This document shows, one piece after another, positions 21,743 to 30,385 of a stretch of 64,000 nt of DNA. Numbering within the stretch: position 1 is the first letter of the stretch; each line of letters begins with the position of its first letter. The stretch lies in assembly GCF_014203545.1 (NCBI RefSeq), contig NZ_JACHJG010000004.1, positions 337,266 through 401,265 of the forward strand. Direction: 5' to 3'. The notes beneath the pieces are model-generated. The model had not been told where the DNA came from, ran no database searches, and saw nothing but the letters and a program-made list of their open reading frames with translations. The DNA is from Streptomyces netropsis. Lineage in GTDB: Bacteria; Actinomycetota; Actinomycetes; Streptomycetales; Streptomycetaceae. A program made the translations under genes and the position numbers.

Positions 21743-21748
21743 AGCATA
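21743..21748 (-). promoter_or_regulatory. -10 box of the infC operon promoter (candidate)
   Basis: TATGCT on the minus strand is the best -10-like hexamer upstream of infC and would give a leader of about 300 nt. The matching -35 is weak. The region 21438-21902 has no gene and holds this leader plus the divergent promoter of the DUF1844 gene (TAGGCT at 21791-21796). Confidence 0.4.
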
Positions 21749-21902
21749 GCAGTGACCCGGCCCGGTCCCCACTCGGGCGAACCCGGGCCCTAGGCTGGGG
21801 CCCATCGGCCGGGACACATCGTCCGGCACGAGAAACGTCCGGCACAAGGGCTCGTACTTTCGATCCCGTACGAGCGGCCGGACCCGAAGCGGAAGAGCAA
21901 CG

Positions 21903-22286
21903 ATGAGCGACGCCACCCCCGAGTCCACCCCGTCGGCCCCCTCCGAAGGGGCGCCGGACTTCGACAGCATGACCCGTGACATCGCGGACGTGCCCGCGGT
22001 CGAGGTGATCACGACGGTCGCGGTGCACTTGATGAGCTCGGCGGCGGTCAACCTCGGCCTCGCCGAGGAGGGCGAGGACCACAAGGACCTGGACGAGGCC
22101 CGGAAGCTGATCACCGCCCTCGCCGGGCTGGTCACCGCCAGCGCCACCGAGGTCAGCAACTTCCACGCCGGACCGCTGCGCGACGGCCTGAAGTCGCTCC
22201 AGCTGGCCTTCCGCGAGGCCTCCGTCGTACCGGACGAGCCGGGCAAGGGCCCGGGCGAGCAGTACACCGGCCCGGTCTTCGGCTGA
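21903..22286 (+). CDS. DUF1844 protein
   Basis: The 127-residue protein has the DUF1844 core (VPAVEVITTVAVHLMSSAAVNLGL, then helices to about residue 95) flanked by a serine/proline-rich N terminus and a Gly/Pro-rich C terminus. It is predicted to be all-helical and cytoplasmic. The gene is divergent from infC, which is a conserved arrangement in actinobacteria, but its function is not known. Confidence 0.85.
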   Translation: MSDATPESTPSAPSEGAPDFDSMTRDIADVPAVEVITTVAVHLMSSAAVNLGLAEEGEDHKDLDEARKLITALAGLVTASATEVSNFHAGPLRDGLKSLQLAFREASVVPDEPGKGPGEQYTGPVFG

Positions 22287-22310
22287 GTCCCGCTCCCGGT
22301 CCCGGCGGCC

Positions 22311-23090
22311 TCAGGCCGCCGGGCGGGGCGCCGTGGAGAGCTCGTCCGCGAGGTTGGCCGGCCCCGTGCGGGGATGGGTGACCCGGTGCGCGTAGGCCGC
22401 GAGCGCGGCCCCGATCGGCGGGGCGACGAGGAACAGCCACAGCTGGGAGAGCGCCCCGCCGCCCGCGAAGAGGGCCGGGCCGAGGCTGCGGGCCGGGTTC
22501 ACGGACGTACCGGTCAGCGGAATGCCCACCAGGTGGACCACCGCGAGGGTCAGGCCGATGGGCAGCCCGTCGAAGCCCACGACGGCGACCTTGTGGGTCA
22601 CCGACAGGACGACGAGGACCAGCACGAAGGTCATCGCGACCTCCGCGAGGAACGCGCCACCGGTGTTGAGGTGCACGGCCGACCGGTCGGCGAAGCCGTT
22701 GCTGCCGAAGGCGCCGTCGGTCTGGAGCCCCGGCACCTGCTTGGCCAGCAGGAACAGCAGCGCCGCCCCCACGATGCCGCCGAGCAGTTGCGCGATCCAG
22801 TACTCCAGCGCCGTACGCCGGGTGATCCGCCCCTCCAGCAGCAGGCCGAGCGTGACCGCCGGGTTGACGTGAGCGCCCGAGATGGGCCCGAGGGCGTACG
22901 CCAGGGCCAGAAGAGTGAAGCCGAAGGCCAGCGCGATGCCGAGCACGCCGATGTAGTCGGCCGCGAGGACCGCGGATCCCACGGCGAAGAAGACCAGCAG
23001 CAGGGTCCCGAGGAATTCGGCCGCGACGGTCCGTGTCTGCACGGGGTCGAGCCGGTCGAGCCGCAGTGATCCCAGTTTCACGGCGTCCAT
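22311..23090 (-). CDS. MIP-family aquaporin/glycerol channel
   Basis: The 259-residue membrane protein has six transmembrane segments and both pore-forming half-helices with the NPA signature (GAHVNPAVTLG and TSVNPARSLGP). The second motif with Arg and the overall sequence favour an AqpZ-like water channel rather than a glycerol facilitator. ATG 23090 has GGGAGG upstream. It is monocistronic, and downstream it converges on the DUF1844 gene with a 24-bp gap. Confidence 0.9.
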   Translation of the reverse strand: MDAVKLGSLRLDRLDPVQTRTVAAEFLGTLLLVFFAVGSAVLAADYIGVLGIALAFGFTLLALAYALGPISGAHVNPAVTLGLLLEGRITRRTALEYWIAQLLGGIVGAALLFLLAKQVPGLQTDGAFGSNGFADRSAVHLNTGGAFLAEVAMTFVLVLVVLSVTHKVAVVGFDGLPIGLTLAVVHLVGIPLTGTSVNPARSLGPALFAGGGALSQLWLFLVAPPIGAALAAYAHRVTHPRTGPANLADELSTAPRPAA

Positions 23091-23147
23091 GGCGTCCTCC
23101 CGAGGATCTCGTGGACTGTCCTCGCATTGTCGGACGATCTCCGGCCG

Positions 23148-23287
23148 GGCGCCTCTCGGCTTCGCAGCCGGCGGGCGCTGAGCTCAGCCGCCGAGCCCGT
23201 CCGGCGTTCGAGGACACAGCACAGCAGCCCGTCCGGCGCTTGAGGGCGCGCCCGCAGGGCGCCCGCCGCCGCAGGCGGCAAAGACGG
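23148..23287. repeat. dispersed hairpin repeat, copy A
   Basis: This holds the family core (AGCCCGTCCGGCGCTTGAGG, then the GCAGGGCGCCCGCCGCCGCA run), with a partial second core at 23190-23215 and a GAGCTCAGCC segment. It fills most of the 253-bp gap after the SseB-like gene. The same core recurs at 39295, 46234 and 60181. Confidence 0.85.
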
Positions 23288-23343
23288 CCGGTGGCCGAAG
23301 ACCCGCCGGACCCCCGGATCAGTGCGGAGCAGCCCGCAGGGGG

Positions 23344-24078
23344 TCAGCGGCTGAAGAGCGGTTCCCCAGGTGCTGCCGCCCCGGGCGGCAGCAGGGCCAG
23401 GTCCAGCCCCTTGACGAGCCGGGACCGCAGCACGTCGTCCGCCGCGAGGGCCTCCGCGACCTTCCGGACCACCTCGGCGGGTACGGCGCCGTCGGCCAGG
23501 GTGAGCGCCAGGGTGCCGTCGGCGTCCGCGGAGGGCGCGAGGTGCGCGCGCAGCACCCCGGCCTCGTCGGCCAGCACGGACCGCAGGGCGTCGGTGACGG
23601 CCGGGTCGGCCGACGGGTCCGCGCTGTCCCGCCCCTCGGCCAGGGCCAGCAGGGCCGGGCCCGTCAGCTGGTACGACACGGGCCCCGCGAGGTCCAGCAC
23701 GATCGTGTCCGCCTTCTCGTGGGCGGCCGCCTGGAGCGCCTGGTGCAGGGGCACGGCCACGGGGCGCGCGTCCGCGCGCCAGCGGGCCAGGGTCTCGATG
23801 GAGGTGAACGCGGGCAGCGCCTTGCGGCCGTCAGGGGCCTGGAGCGTCGGCACGGCCATGTCGCTGGTCTTCTCGCGCCGCAACCCGTCCGGCCCGGTCT
23901 CCACCTCACCGAGCACGGCCACCACCGGCACGAGCAGCCGTGCGGCCCGCAGGGCGGCAAGGACGCCGGCCTCGGCTTCGGGGTCGGCCGACCAGGCGGC
24001 GAGCGCCGCCGCGAGGGCGGGATCGGCGGAGCCGTTGTCGTCGGAGAAACCGGGGTCCGGGATGTTCTTTCGCTCCAC
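23344..24078 (-). CDS. SseB-family protein
   Basis: The 244-residue protein matches the SseB N-terminal domain family: an ALAALRAARLLVPVVAVLGE block, PAFTSIETLARW, and a repeated alpha/beta pattern. In Streptomyces these are common, often duplicated, cytoplasmic proteins of unknown role, despite the name taken from enterobacterial serine-sensitivity enhancer. No signal peptide or membrane segment is present. Confidence 0.75.
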   Translation of the reverse strand: MERKNIPDPGFSDDNGSADPALAAALAAWSADPEAEAGVLAALRAARLLVPVVAVLGEVETGPDGLRREKTSDMAVPTLQAPDGRKALPAFTSIETLARWRADARPVAVPLHQALQAAAHEKADTIVLDLAGPVSYQLTGPALLALAEGRDSADPSADPAVTDALRSVLADEAGVLRAHLAPSADADGTLALTLADGAVPAEVVRKVAEALAADDVLRSRLVKGLDLALLPPGAAAPGEPLFSR

Positions 24079-24126
24079 GGTTTGAGCCTACCGGCCGGTG
24101 ATGAGGGGCTTTACGGGTGCCCCCGG

Positions 24127-24380
24127 GGCTTTGACCGATGCCGCTGTGCGGCGCCGTTTCCGCCGGCGCGGAGCCGAATCCGCTGCGCGGGGCTGTGACA
24201 GGTCGGTGTCGGGCCTCCGGGGGCCTTGTGTGGGGCTGCTTCGCTATACGCCCCACACAAGGCCCCCTCCGACCCGCCCCCTCCTGCCGGTGGGGGGAGA
24301 AAGAACCAGTGGGCGCCCCGCGCAGCGGACACCACACCGCGCCGGCGGAAACGGCGCCGCACCCGGCAACCGTCAAAGCC
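24127..24380. repeat. nested concentric inverted repeat
   Basis: Three pairs of perfect arms share nearly one centre. They are 24146-24171 with 24337-24362 (26 bp), 24179-24193 with 24315-24329 (15 bp), and 24219-24236 with 24250-24267 (18 bp, 13-base loop). An outer 9-bp pair (GGCTTTGAC 24127-24135 with GTCAAAGCC 24372-24380) may be terminal repeats, and the right one overlaps the last codons of the protease gene. It occupies the whole gap between the protease and SseB genes. No transposase and no clear target-site duplication are seen. Confidence 0.85.
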
Positions 24381-25584
24381 TCACGCAGTGGACACGGCGA
24401 CGGCCACGCCACAGCACCACCGCTGCGCACAGCAGCGTCACCCCCGCCACGGCCGCCCCCCAGGCCGGCAGGCCCACCGTGGGGCCCGCGGAATCGGATT
24501 CCGGCCGCGGGCCCGGCCCGAAGTACCGCCCCGCGTAGTCGCGGGCGACCCGCGGACCAGGCGCCTCGGGGCGCAGACGCGCGCCGCGCTCGATCGCCGC
24601 GGCGGGGTCGACCAGGCCGGCGCCCAGCGCATCCGTGCGGCCGCCCCGCGGAGCGTCCCGGGCCGTGGACGTGAGCAGGCCGCGGATCTGTGCGGGGCTC
24701 AGGCCCGGGTGCGCGGCGCGGACGAGGGCCACCGCGCCCGAGACGAAGGCGGCGGCGGCGCTCGTGCCCCAGCCCTCGTAGTAGCGGCGGTCGGGGTCGG
24801 CGATGACGACGTCGACGCCGGGCGCGCTGACGGCCGCGTACCAGCGGCGGGTGGAGAACGAGGCGCGGCTGCCGTAGCGGTCGACGGCGGCCACGGCGAT
24901 CACGCCGGGGTAGGCGGCGGGGTAGGAGACGTGGTCGCCGTGTTCGCCGCCGTTGCCGGCGGAGGCGACGACGACGGCGCCCTTGCTCAGGGCGTACCGG
25001 ACGGCGGCGTCCTCGCGCGGTTCGGGGTGCGCGGAGTCGCTGTCGTCGCCGAGGGACAGGTTGATCACGTCGGCGCCGTGGTCGGCGGCCCAGCGGATGC
25101 CGTCGGCGAGGGCGCCGCCGCGTGCGGTGCGGGCCCGGGGGCGAGCCGGGTCCTTGTCCTCCAGGATCACCCGGACCGGCAGGATCTTCGCTTCCGGGGC
25201 GATGCCGAGGACTCCGTCGGCGTTGTCGTCGCCGTGGCCGCGCCCGGCGATGATGCCCGCCATGGCGGTCCCGTGCCGGGCCCACGCGCGGTCGCCCCGC
25301 CGTGCGCCGAAGCCGATGAGGTCCTCGCCGGGCAGGACCTGGCTCTTGAGGTCGGGGTGTTCCTCGTCGACACCGGTGTCGAGGACCGCGACGGTGACCC
25401 CCGCGCCCTTGGTCGTCTTCCATGCGTCCTGCGTGCGCAGGGCGTCGAGGGCCCACTCCTGGGCCCGTATGGTGTCGGCCCGGGCGGGCCCGGCGGGCAG
25501 GGCGACGAGAGTGGCGGCGGCCAGCGCGGTGACGGCGCGGCGGACGCCGTCCCGGGCCGGGCCGGCCGGCCTGCGCACCGTCAT
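24373..25584 (-). CDS. mycosin-like subtilase (S8 serine protease), membrane-anchored
   Basis: The 403-residue protein has a signal peptide (residues 1-36, ending near PARA). The subtilisin-type catalytic domain shows Asp69 (VLDTGVD), His104 (RHGTAMAG) and Ser275 (WGTSAAA). A proline-rich stretch leads to a C-terminal transmembrane segment at about 372-393. This is the architecture of MycP mycosins, which stabilise type VII secretion systems in mycobacteria, but no esx or ecc genes are close. ATG 25584 has AGGAG upstream and overlaps the preceding stop in an ATGA junction. Confidence 0.9.
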   Translation of the reverse strand: MTVRRPAGPARDGVRRAVTALAAATLVALPAGPARADTIRAQEWALDALRTQDAWKTTKGAGVTVAVLDTGVDEEHPDLKSQVLPGEDLIGFGARRGDRAWARHGTAMAGIIAGRGHGDDNADGVLGIAPEAKILPVRVILEDKDPARPRARTARGGALADGIRWAADHGADVINLSLGDDSDSAHPEPREDAAVRYALSKGAVVVASAGNGGEHGDHVSYPAAYPGVIAVAAVDRYGSRASFSTRRWYAAVSAPGVDVVIADPDRRYYEGWGTSAAAAFVSGAVALVRAAHPGLSPAQIRGLLTSTARDAPRGGRTDALGAGLVDPAAAIERGARLRPEAPGPRVARDYAGRYFGPGPRPESDSAGPTVGLPAWGAAVAGVTLLCAAVVLWRGRRRVHCVRL

Positions 25585-26480
25585 CGAGGGGTCTCCTGAG
25601 GTCGTGTCATGGCGTGCCGGAAGCCTTGTTCCAGTCGGTCGGCGAGCGCGTTCGCGTCGTGGCCGAGGCCTGCCTGGGCGGGGGCGGTGGTCGCGCCGGG
25701 GCGGGCGGCTTGTTCGGCGGGCTGGGGCGGGGTGCCCGTGCGGGCGTCGGCGAAGCCGGTCACGGCGTAGACGACGGCCGGGGCGTCGGTCAGGACGCTG
25801 ATGCGCCAGCTGGCGCGCTGGGCGTCGCCGAAGCGTTCGGCCGCGGTGCCCTTCGGGGCGTACGGGCGGGGCATCAGATCCGGGCGTTCGCCGAGGCGTT
25901 CGTCGGTGAACCGCTTGCCCAGGGAGCGCATGCCGGCGGCGTCGGCGTCGGTGACGAGCAGACCGACGGTGGTCACCCGGGTCGACGTGGCGTCGGTGTA
26001 CGCGGCCCGCAGCAGGCGCTTGCAGCCGACCGGCGCCAACGCCCTGGCCAGCAGGGGGTCGAAGGCGCCCACGCAGCCGGCGTCGGCGGCGACGCCGATC
26101 CGGGTCCAGTGCCGGGCCGCACCACCGGGACCGGCCGTGGCGCTGTGAATGGTGCGGGGGAAGAGGGTGTCCACGGGCACGGTCCGCCAGAGGTCGGCGC
26201 CGCGCGCGTAGGCGGCCTGGGCCGCGCCGCGCTCCCCCGGGCCGGTGGTGAGCCAGGTGCCGGCGACGGCGCCGCCGATGAGGCCGAGGCCGAGTACCGC
26301 GCACGCGGCGGCCGCGGCCGTGCGCCCGGGCCGCCGGTGGGGGTCGCCGGGCCCGGCGCCCGGTGGCGGCGCGGGGACGCGGCGCCATGGCGGGGGCGGC
26401 CATGCGTCCGGGGCCATGACGGGCAGGGGGGTCCGGGCGAGGGGGGCGGACGACGGCATGGGGTCCGCTTCGGTGCTCAA
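25581..26480 (-). CDS. membrane protein co-encoded with the mycosin-like protease
   Basis: The 299-residue protein starts at TTG 26480, six bases after GGGAG. It has a proline-rich cytoplasmic N terminus (about 1-45), one transmembrane segment (about 52-75; VLGLGLIGGAVAGTWL) and an extracellular domain with three cysteines. Its last codon overlaps the protease ATG (ATGA), so the two are translated together, and it may be a substrate, partner or inhibitor of the protease. I do not recognise a named family. Confidence 0.78.
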   Translation of the reverse strand: MSTEADPMPSSAPLARTPLPVMAPDAWPPPPWRRVPAPPPGAGPGDPHRRPGRTAAAAACAVLGLGLIGGAVAGTWLTTGPGERGAAQAAYARGADLWRTVPVDTLFPRTIHSATAGPGGAARHWTRIGVAADAGCVGAFDPLLARALAPVGCKRLLRAAYTDATSTRVTTVGLLVTDADAAGMRSLGKRFTDERLGERPDLMPRPYAPKGTAAERFGDAQRASWRISVLTDAPAVVYAVTGFADARTGTPPQPAEQAARPGATTAPAQAGLGHDANALADRLEQGFRHAMTRPQETPR

Positions 26481-26678
26481 CTTGCGCTCCCCCTCGCGAG
26501 CCGGCTCGCCGTACCGCCCGATCGCCCATCGGGACAGGTCGGTTCGTATCCGTACAACCCGCCACCGGCAGGTGGCCCGTGGCGTGCGCGAACACTCTAC
26601 GGGGCGGGGATCCGCACGGGCCATTCGCCCGTACCGGCCCTCTGTTCAGGGGTGATTCCCTCTGGCAGGCTGCCCGCC

Positions 26679-27896
26679 ATGGCTGCTCACACCGTCGGTT
26701 CCGCCGCCGACCGGGTCCGCTACGACCGGGCGACGGCCCATCTGGACGCCCCGCTGGCCGTGGTCGACCTCGGGGCGTTCGACGCCAACGCCGGGGATCT
26801 GGTGCGGCGGGCGCGGGGGAAGCCGGTCCGGGTGGCGAGCAAGTCCGTGCGCTGCCGGGCGCTGCTGGAGCGGGTGCTGGCGCGCGAGGGGTTCGCGGGG
26901 GTGATGAGCCATACGCTGGCGGAGTCGCTGTGGCTGGCGCGTTCGGGCCTCGACGATGTGTTGTTGGCGTATCCGTCGGCCGACCGGGAGGGCTTCGCCG
27001 AGCTGGTCTCGGACGCCAAGCTCGCGGGCGCGGTCACGGTGATGGTGGACGATCCGGCGCAGCTGGCGCTGATCGACGCGGCGCGGGCCGGGCTGGGCCG
27101 GACCGAAGAGGTGCGGGTGTGCCTGGAGTTGGACACCTCGCTGCGATTACTGGGCGGCCGGGTGCGGATCGGTGCGCTGCGCTCGCCGCTGTGGGAGCCG
27201 GGGGCGCTGGCGGAGCTGGCCCGGCTGATCGACCGTCGGCCGGGGTTCCGGCTGGTGGGGCTGATGGCGTACGAGGCCCATGTGGCGGGCGTCGGGGACG
27301 CGGTCGCGGGGCGGCCGGTGCGGTCGCGGGCGGTCCGGCTGATGCAGGCGGCGGCGCGCAGGGAGCTGGCGGTCCGTCGGGCCGAGGCGGTGCGGGCGGT
27401 ACGGGCCGTGGCGGAGCTGGAGTTCGTCAACGGCGGCGGTTCGGGCAGTGTGCAGCACACCGCGGCGGAGGCGGCGGTCACGGAGGTGGCGGCGGGGTCG
27501 GCGCTGTACGCGCCGCGGCTGTTCGACCACTACACCTCCTTCCGGGGCCGTCCGGCCGCGCTGTTCGCCCTGCCGGTGGTGCGCCGCCCGGGGGTCGGGG
27601 TGGTGACCGTGCTGGGCGGCGGCTATCCGGCGTCGGGGGCGGCGGGCGCGGACCGGCTGCCGGTGCCGTATCTGCCGGCGGGGCTGCGTCTCGACGCGCG
27701 GGAGAGCGCGGGCGAGGTGCAGACGCCGCTGATCGGGCAGCCCGCCGACGATCTGCTGGTGGGCGACAAGGTGTGGTTCCGGCACGCGAAGGCCGGGGAG
27801 CTGTGCGAGCGTTTCGCGCTGCTGCGGCTCGTCGACGGCGACCGGGTGGTGGAGAGCGTGCCCACCTACCGGGGTGAGGGCCGCACCTTTCTCTGA
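26679..27896 (+). CDS. PLP fold-type III enzyme (amino-acid deaminase/aldolase, alanine-racemase-like)
   Basis: The 405-residue protein has an alanine-racemase N-terminal barrel with the PLP lysine in VRVASKSVRC (about residue 50) and a C-terminal D-serine dehydratase-like domain (PLIGQPADDLLVGDKVWFRHAKAGEL). This points to a D-threonine aldolase or D-amino-acid deaminase rather than an alanine racemase. Leu157 is TTA (27147-27149), so expression may depend on bldA. ATG 26679 was chosen because the ORF upstream is antisense to the membrane protein gene. Confidence 0.83.
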   Translation: MAAHTVGSAADRVRYDRATAHLDAPLAVVDLGAFDANAGDLVRRARGKPVRVASKSVRCRALLERVLAREGFAGVMSHTLAESLWLARSGLDDVLLAYPSADREGFAELVSDAKLAGAVTVMVDDPAQLALIDAARAGLGRTEEVRVCLELDTSLRLLGGRVRIGALRSPLWEPGALAELARLIDRRPGFRLVGLMAYEAHVAGVGDAVAGRPVRSRAVRLMQAAARRELAVRRAEAVRAVRAVAELEFVNGGGSGSVQHTAAEAAVTEVAAGSALYAPRLFDHYTSFRGRPAALFALPVVRRPGVGVVTVLGGGYPASGAAGADRLPVPYLPAGLRLDARESAGEVQTPLIGQPADDLLVGDKVWFRHAKAGELCERFALLRLVDGDRVVESVPTYRGEGRTFL

Positions 27897-27909
27897 GGGC
27901 CGTCGGGTG

Positions 27910-27957
27910 ACGAACGGAGCGGGGGCCGGCGTCGACGCCGGCCCCCGCTCCGTTCGT
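27910..27957. terminator. 48-bp perfect palindrome, bidirectional terminator
   Basis: The sequence is perfectly self-complementary over 48 bases, centred on GTCGAC (27931-27936). It lies between two convergent genes (stops at 27896 and 27971), where a single hairpin can end both transcripts. Confidence 0.93.
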
Positions 27958-27970
27958 TGTCCGCTCCCGC

Positions 27971-29239
27971 TCAGTAGGCGAGGTCCAGCTGGTCGGGGAT
28001 GACCGAGCCGTCGGCGCGGCGCACCGGGCCGTGCGTGCCGTCCTCGTTCGTGGCGCCGGCGGTCGCGCACGGGTAGCTGCCGGACTTGCGCGGCATGGGC
28101 TCGATGAACATCGGGTTGGCCACCCAGCGGCCGTCCGCGTCGTCGAAGGCGCGGCACATCAGCTCGGCCTTGTTGCGGTTGATGGCGACGTGGGCACCGG
28201 TCGCGTCGTTCACGAACGTCACATCGGTGTCGGCGTCACCGGCGCCGAGCGCGATGCGGTGCGCGTAGTCCTGCTGCTTCCAGGCCTTGGCGCCCTTGAT
28301 CTTGAAGATCTCCTGGTTGATCATGCAGCGCTTGCCGTCCATGTACGGGAGCGCCCCGCCGGGGCCGTCCGCGACGCCGCCGCAGCCCTTGATCCCGGGG
28401 GTGAGGCGGCCGCGGTCGAGGATGCTGCGGATGCCGATGGTGTGCTTGCGGTCGAGACCGACACCGCTGGACCACGCCTCGGCGATCGGCTCGGCGGAGG
28501 CGGAGACGATGTAGACGTCGAAGCCGGCCGCCTTGAGCGTACGGATCAGGTCCTTCTGCTGGTCGTAGTAGCGGACGTAGCCGGCGAGCGTGTGCGTGCC
28601 GACGGTCTGCTTGGTGCCGATGGGCGCGGCGAGCTGCTCGGCGCGCGCCTTCTTGGCGAAGTGCGTCAGCGCGGCCGGGGTGTGACCGCTGAACAGCTGC
28701 GGGATCCAGGCGTACGCGGGCACCGTGCGCCGGTGGTTCCAGTCGCCGGCGAAGGCCGCCTCGCCGGCCATGGTCTGCGACTTCTCACGGATCTCGAAGA
28801 TCTCGTCGGCGCAGGCGGTGTTCTTCGAGGTGCGCAGCGGCTTGCCGACCGGTACGGACGTACCGCACGCCTTGGTGAGGGCCTTGTCGGCGGCCGGGGT
28901 GAGCCAGGCGCTGGTGTCCTTCCAGCTCTTCGGCCGCAGGATCCTGTCGTGCTTGAGGGCCCAGGCGAGGGTGGCATCGGTGATGTCGTTCTTGACGACC
29001 GTGTTGTCCCAGTCGAAGGCGGCGACGGGGCGGGGGCCGCCCTTGCCGGAGCACGTGCCGCGCTCGTCGATCATCTTCTGGAGCTTGGCGCGGTTGTCGC
29101 CGAACCACTTGATGTTCTTGTCGAGCTGCGGGCAGTGCGACCGGGGCGCGGCGGCGGGGGCCGCGGCGGTGGCGGGCACCGAGGCGGTGAGGGCCGCGGT
29201 GATCGCGAGACCGATGACTATGGCGTGCTTGTTACGCAT
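27971..29239 (-). CDS. secreted HAD-family phosphatase
   Basis: The 422-residue protein has a signal peptide (residues 1-27). The HAD motif I DWDNT (nucleophile Asp76, acid/base Asp78) is present, as are motif II in VYIVSASAEP and motif III/IV in LGAGDADTDVTFVNDA. The secreted form and large cap region recall phosphorylcholine phosphatase-like enzymes, which would release phosphate or choline outside the cell. The substrate is not proven. It is monocistronic and ends at the palindromic terminator. Confidence 0.85.
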   Translation of the reverse strand: MRNKHAIVIGLAITAALTASVPATAAAPAAAPRSHCPQLDKNIKWFGDNRAKLQKMIDERGTCSGKGGPRPVAAFDWDNTVVKNDITDATLAWALKHDRILRPKSWKDTSAWLTPAADKALTKACGTSVPVGKPLRTSKNTACADEIFEIREKSQTMAGEAAFAGDWNHRRTVPAYAWIPQLFSGHTPAALTHFAKKARAEQLAAPIGTKQTVGTHTLAGYVRYYDQQKDLIRTLKAAGFDVYIVSASAEPIAEAWSSGVGLDRKHTIGIRSILDRGRLTPGIKGCGGVADGPGGALPYMDGKRCMINQEIFKIKGAKAWKQQDYAHRIALGAGDADTDVTFVNDATGAHVAINRNKAELMCRAFDDADGRWVANPMFIEPMPRKSGSYPCATAGATNEDGTHGPVRRADGSVIPDQLDLAY

Positions 29240-29316
29240 ACGTCCTCATTGGCGCATGGGGGCAGGACACACACCGGGACCGGCCGGACGGCCGGTCCCG
29301 GTACTGATCATGGACC

Positions 29317-30102
29317 TTACAGCGGGGTGACGTACGCGCCCGCGATTCCTCCGTCGACGAGGAAGTCGGCGGCGTTCACGAAGGACGAGTCGTCGCTGGC
29401 GAGGAAGGCCACGGCGGCGGCGATCTCGTCGGGTTCGGCGAACCGGCCCACCGGCACGTGCACCAGCCGGCGCGCGGCCCGCTCGGGGTCCTTGGCGAAG
29501 AGCTCCTTGAGCAGCGGGGTGTTGACCGGCCCCGGGCACAGGGCGTTGACGCGGATGCCCTCGCGGGCGAACTGCACGCCCAGCTCGCGGGACATGGCCA
29601 GCACGCCGCCCTTGGAGGCGGTGTAGCTGATCTGCGAGGTGGCGGCGCCCATCCGGGCGACGAAGGAGGCGGTGTTGATGATGGAGCCCTTGCCCTGGCG
29701 CTGCATGTAGGGCAGCGCCGCCTTGCAGCAGAGGTAGACGGAGGTCAGGTTGACCTCCTGGACGCGCTTCCAGGCGTCGAGTCCGGTGGTGAGGATGGAG
29801 TCGTCGTCGGGCGGGGAGATGCCGGCGTTGTTGAAGGCGATGTCGACCGAGCCGTAGGTGTCGAAGGCGGCCTTGAAGAGCGCCTCGACCTCGTCGGGGT
29901 CGGTCACGTTCACCTTGACGAAGAGCCCGCCGACCTCGGCGGCGGCCGCTTTGCCGGCCGTCTCGTCGATGTCGGCGCAGACGACGTTGGCGCCCTCGGA
30001 GGCGAGCCGTCGGGCGGTGGCCAGGCCGATGCCGCTGCCGGCTCCGGTGATGACGGCGGTGCGGCCGACGAGTCGGCGGCAGACGGGGGTCTGGTCGGTC
30101 AA
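29317..30102 (-). CDS. short-chain dehydrogenase/reductase
   Basis: The 261-residue classical SDR has TGAGSGIG at residues 19-26, NNAG, and the catalytic YTASK motif. TTG 30102 follows GAGAAAGG. It lies downstream of the aldehyde dehydrogenase and glutamine synthetase-like genes in the same direction, separated from them by a 283-bp gap with a hairpin. The context suggests oxidation of the gamma-glutamylated alcohol to the aldehyde, which would feed the aldehyde dehydrogenase. That assignment is inference. Confidence 0.85.
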   Translation of the reverse strand: MTDQTPVCRRLVGRTAVITGAGSGIGLATARRLASEGANVVCADIDETAGKAAAAEVGGLFVKVNVTDPDEVEALFKAAFDTYGSVDIAFNNAGISPPDDDSILTTGLDAWKRVQEVNLTSVYLCCKAALPYMQRQGKGSIINTASFVARMGAATSQISYTASKGGVLAMSRELGVQFAREGIRVNALCPGPVNTPLLKELFAKDPERAARRLVHVPVGRFAEPDEIAAAVAFLASDDSSFVNAADFLVDGGIAGAYVTPL

Positions 30103-30161
30103 GGCAGTGGCCTTTCTCTGGCTGGGACAGCGTGGGGGCGGTGCATGAGGAGAGGGGTGGG

Positions 30162-30191
30162 CCGGGACGGCCGCCGATGTGGCCGTCCCGG
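30162..30191 (-). terminator. hairpin between aldehyde dehydrogenase and SDR genes
   Basis: An 11-bp perfect stem (30162-30172 with 30181-30191) sits in the 283-bp non-coding gap. It may end or reduce transcription from the aldehyde dehydrogenase gene. The rest of the gap has a short direct repeat (CGTGCCGGGCT twice near 30290-30312) and nothing that looks coding. Confidence 0.65.
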
Positions 30192-30385
30192 AAGCCCGGC
30201 GGCTCAGGCCCCCGGGGCCTTCGCCGCAGACTTTCGTGGATCGGCGAGCGGTGCTCGGTGCGTGCGACCGCGCCGCGATGGATCGTTCTCGTGCCGGGCT
30301 CGTGCCGGGCTGTTCGGACGGCTCGGCCAACGCCACGAGCGCGCGTGCCGGGTGTCGTGGGCCCGGGAGGTTCCGCCGGACAGGC

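Noticed and set aside
25614..26678. Plus-strand extension of the PLP enzyme
   Set aside because: It is antisense to the membrane protein gene and has Gly/Arg-rich composition typical of a shadow frame.
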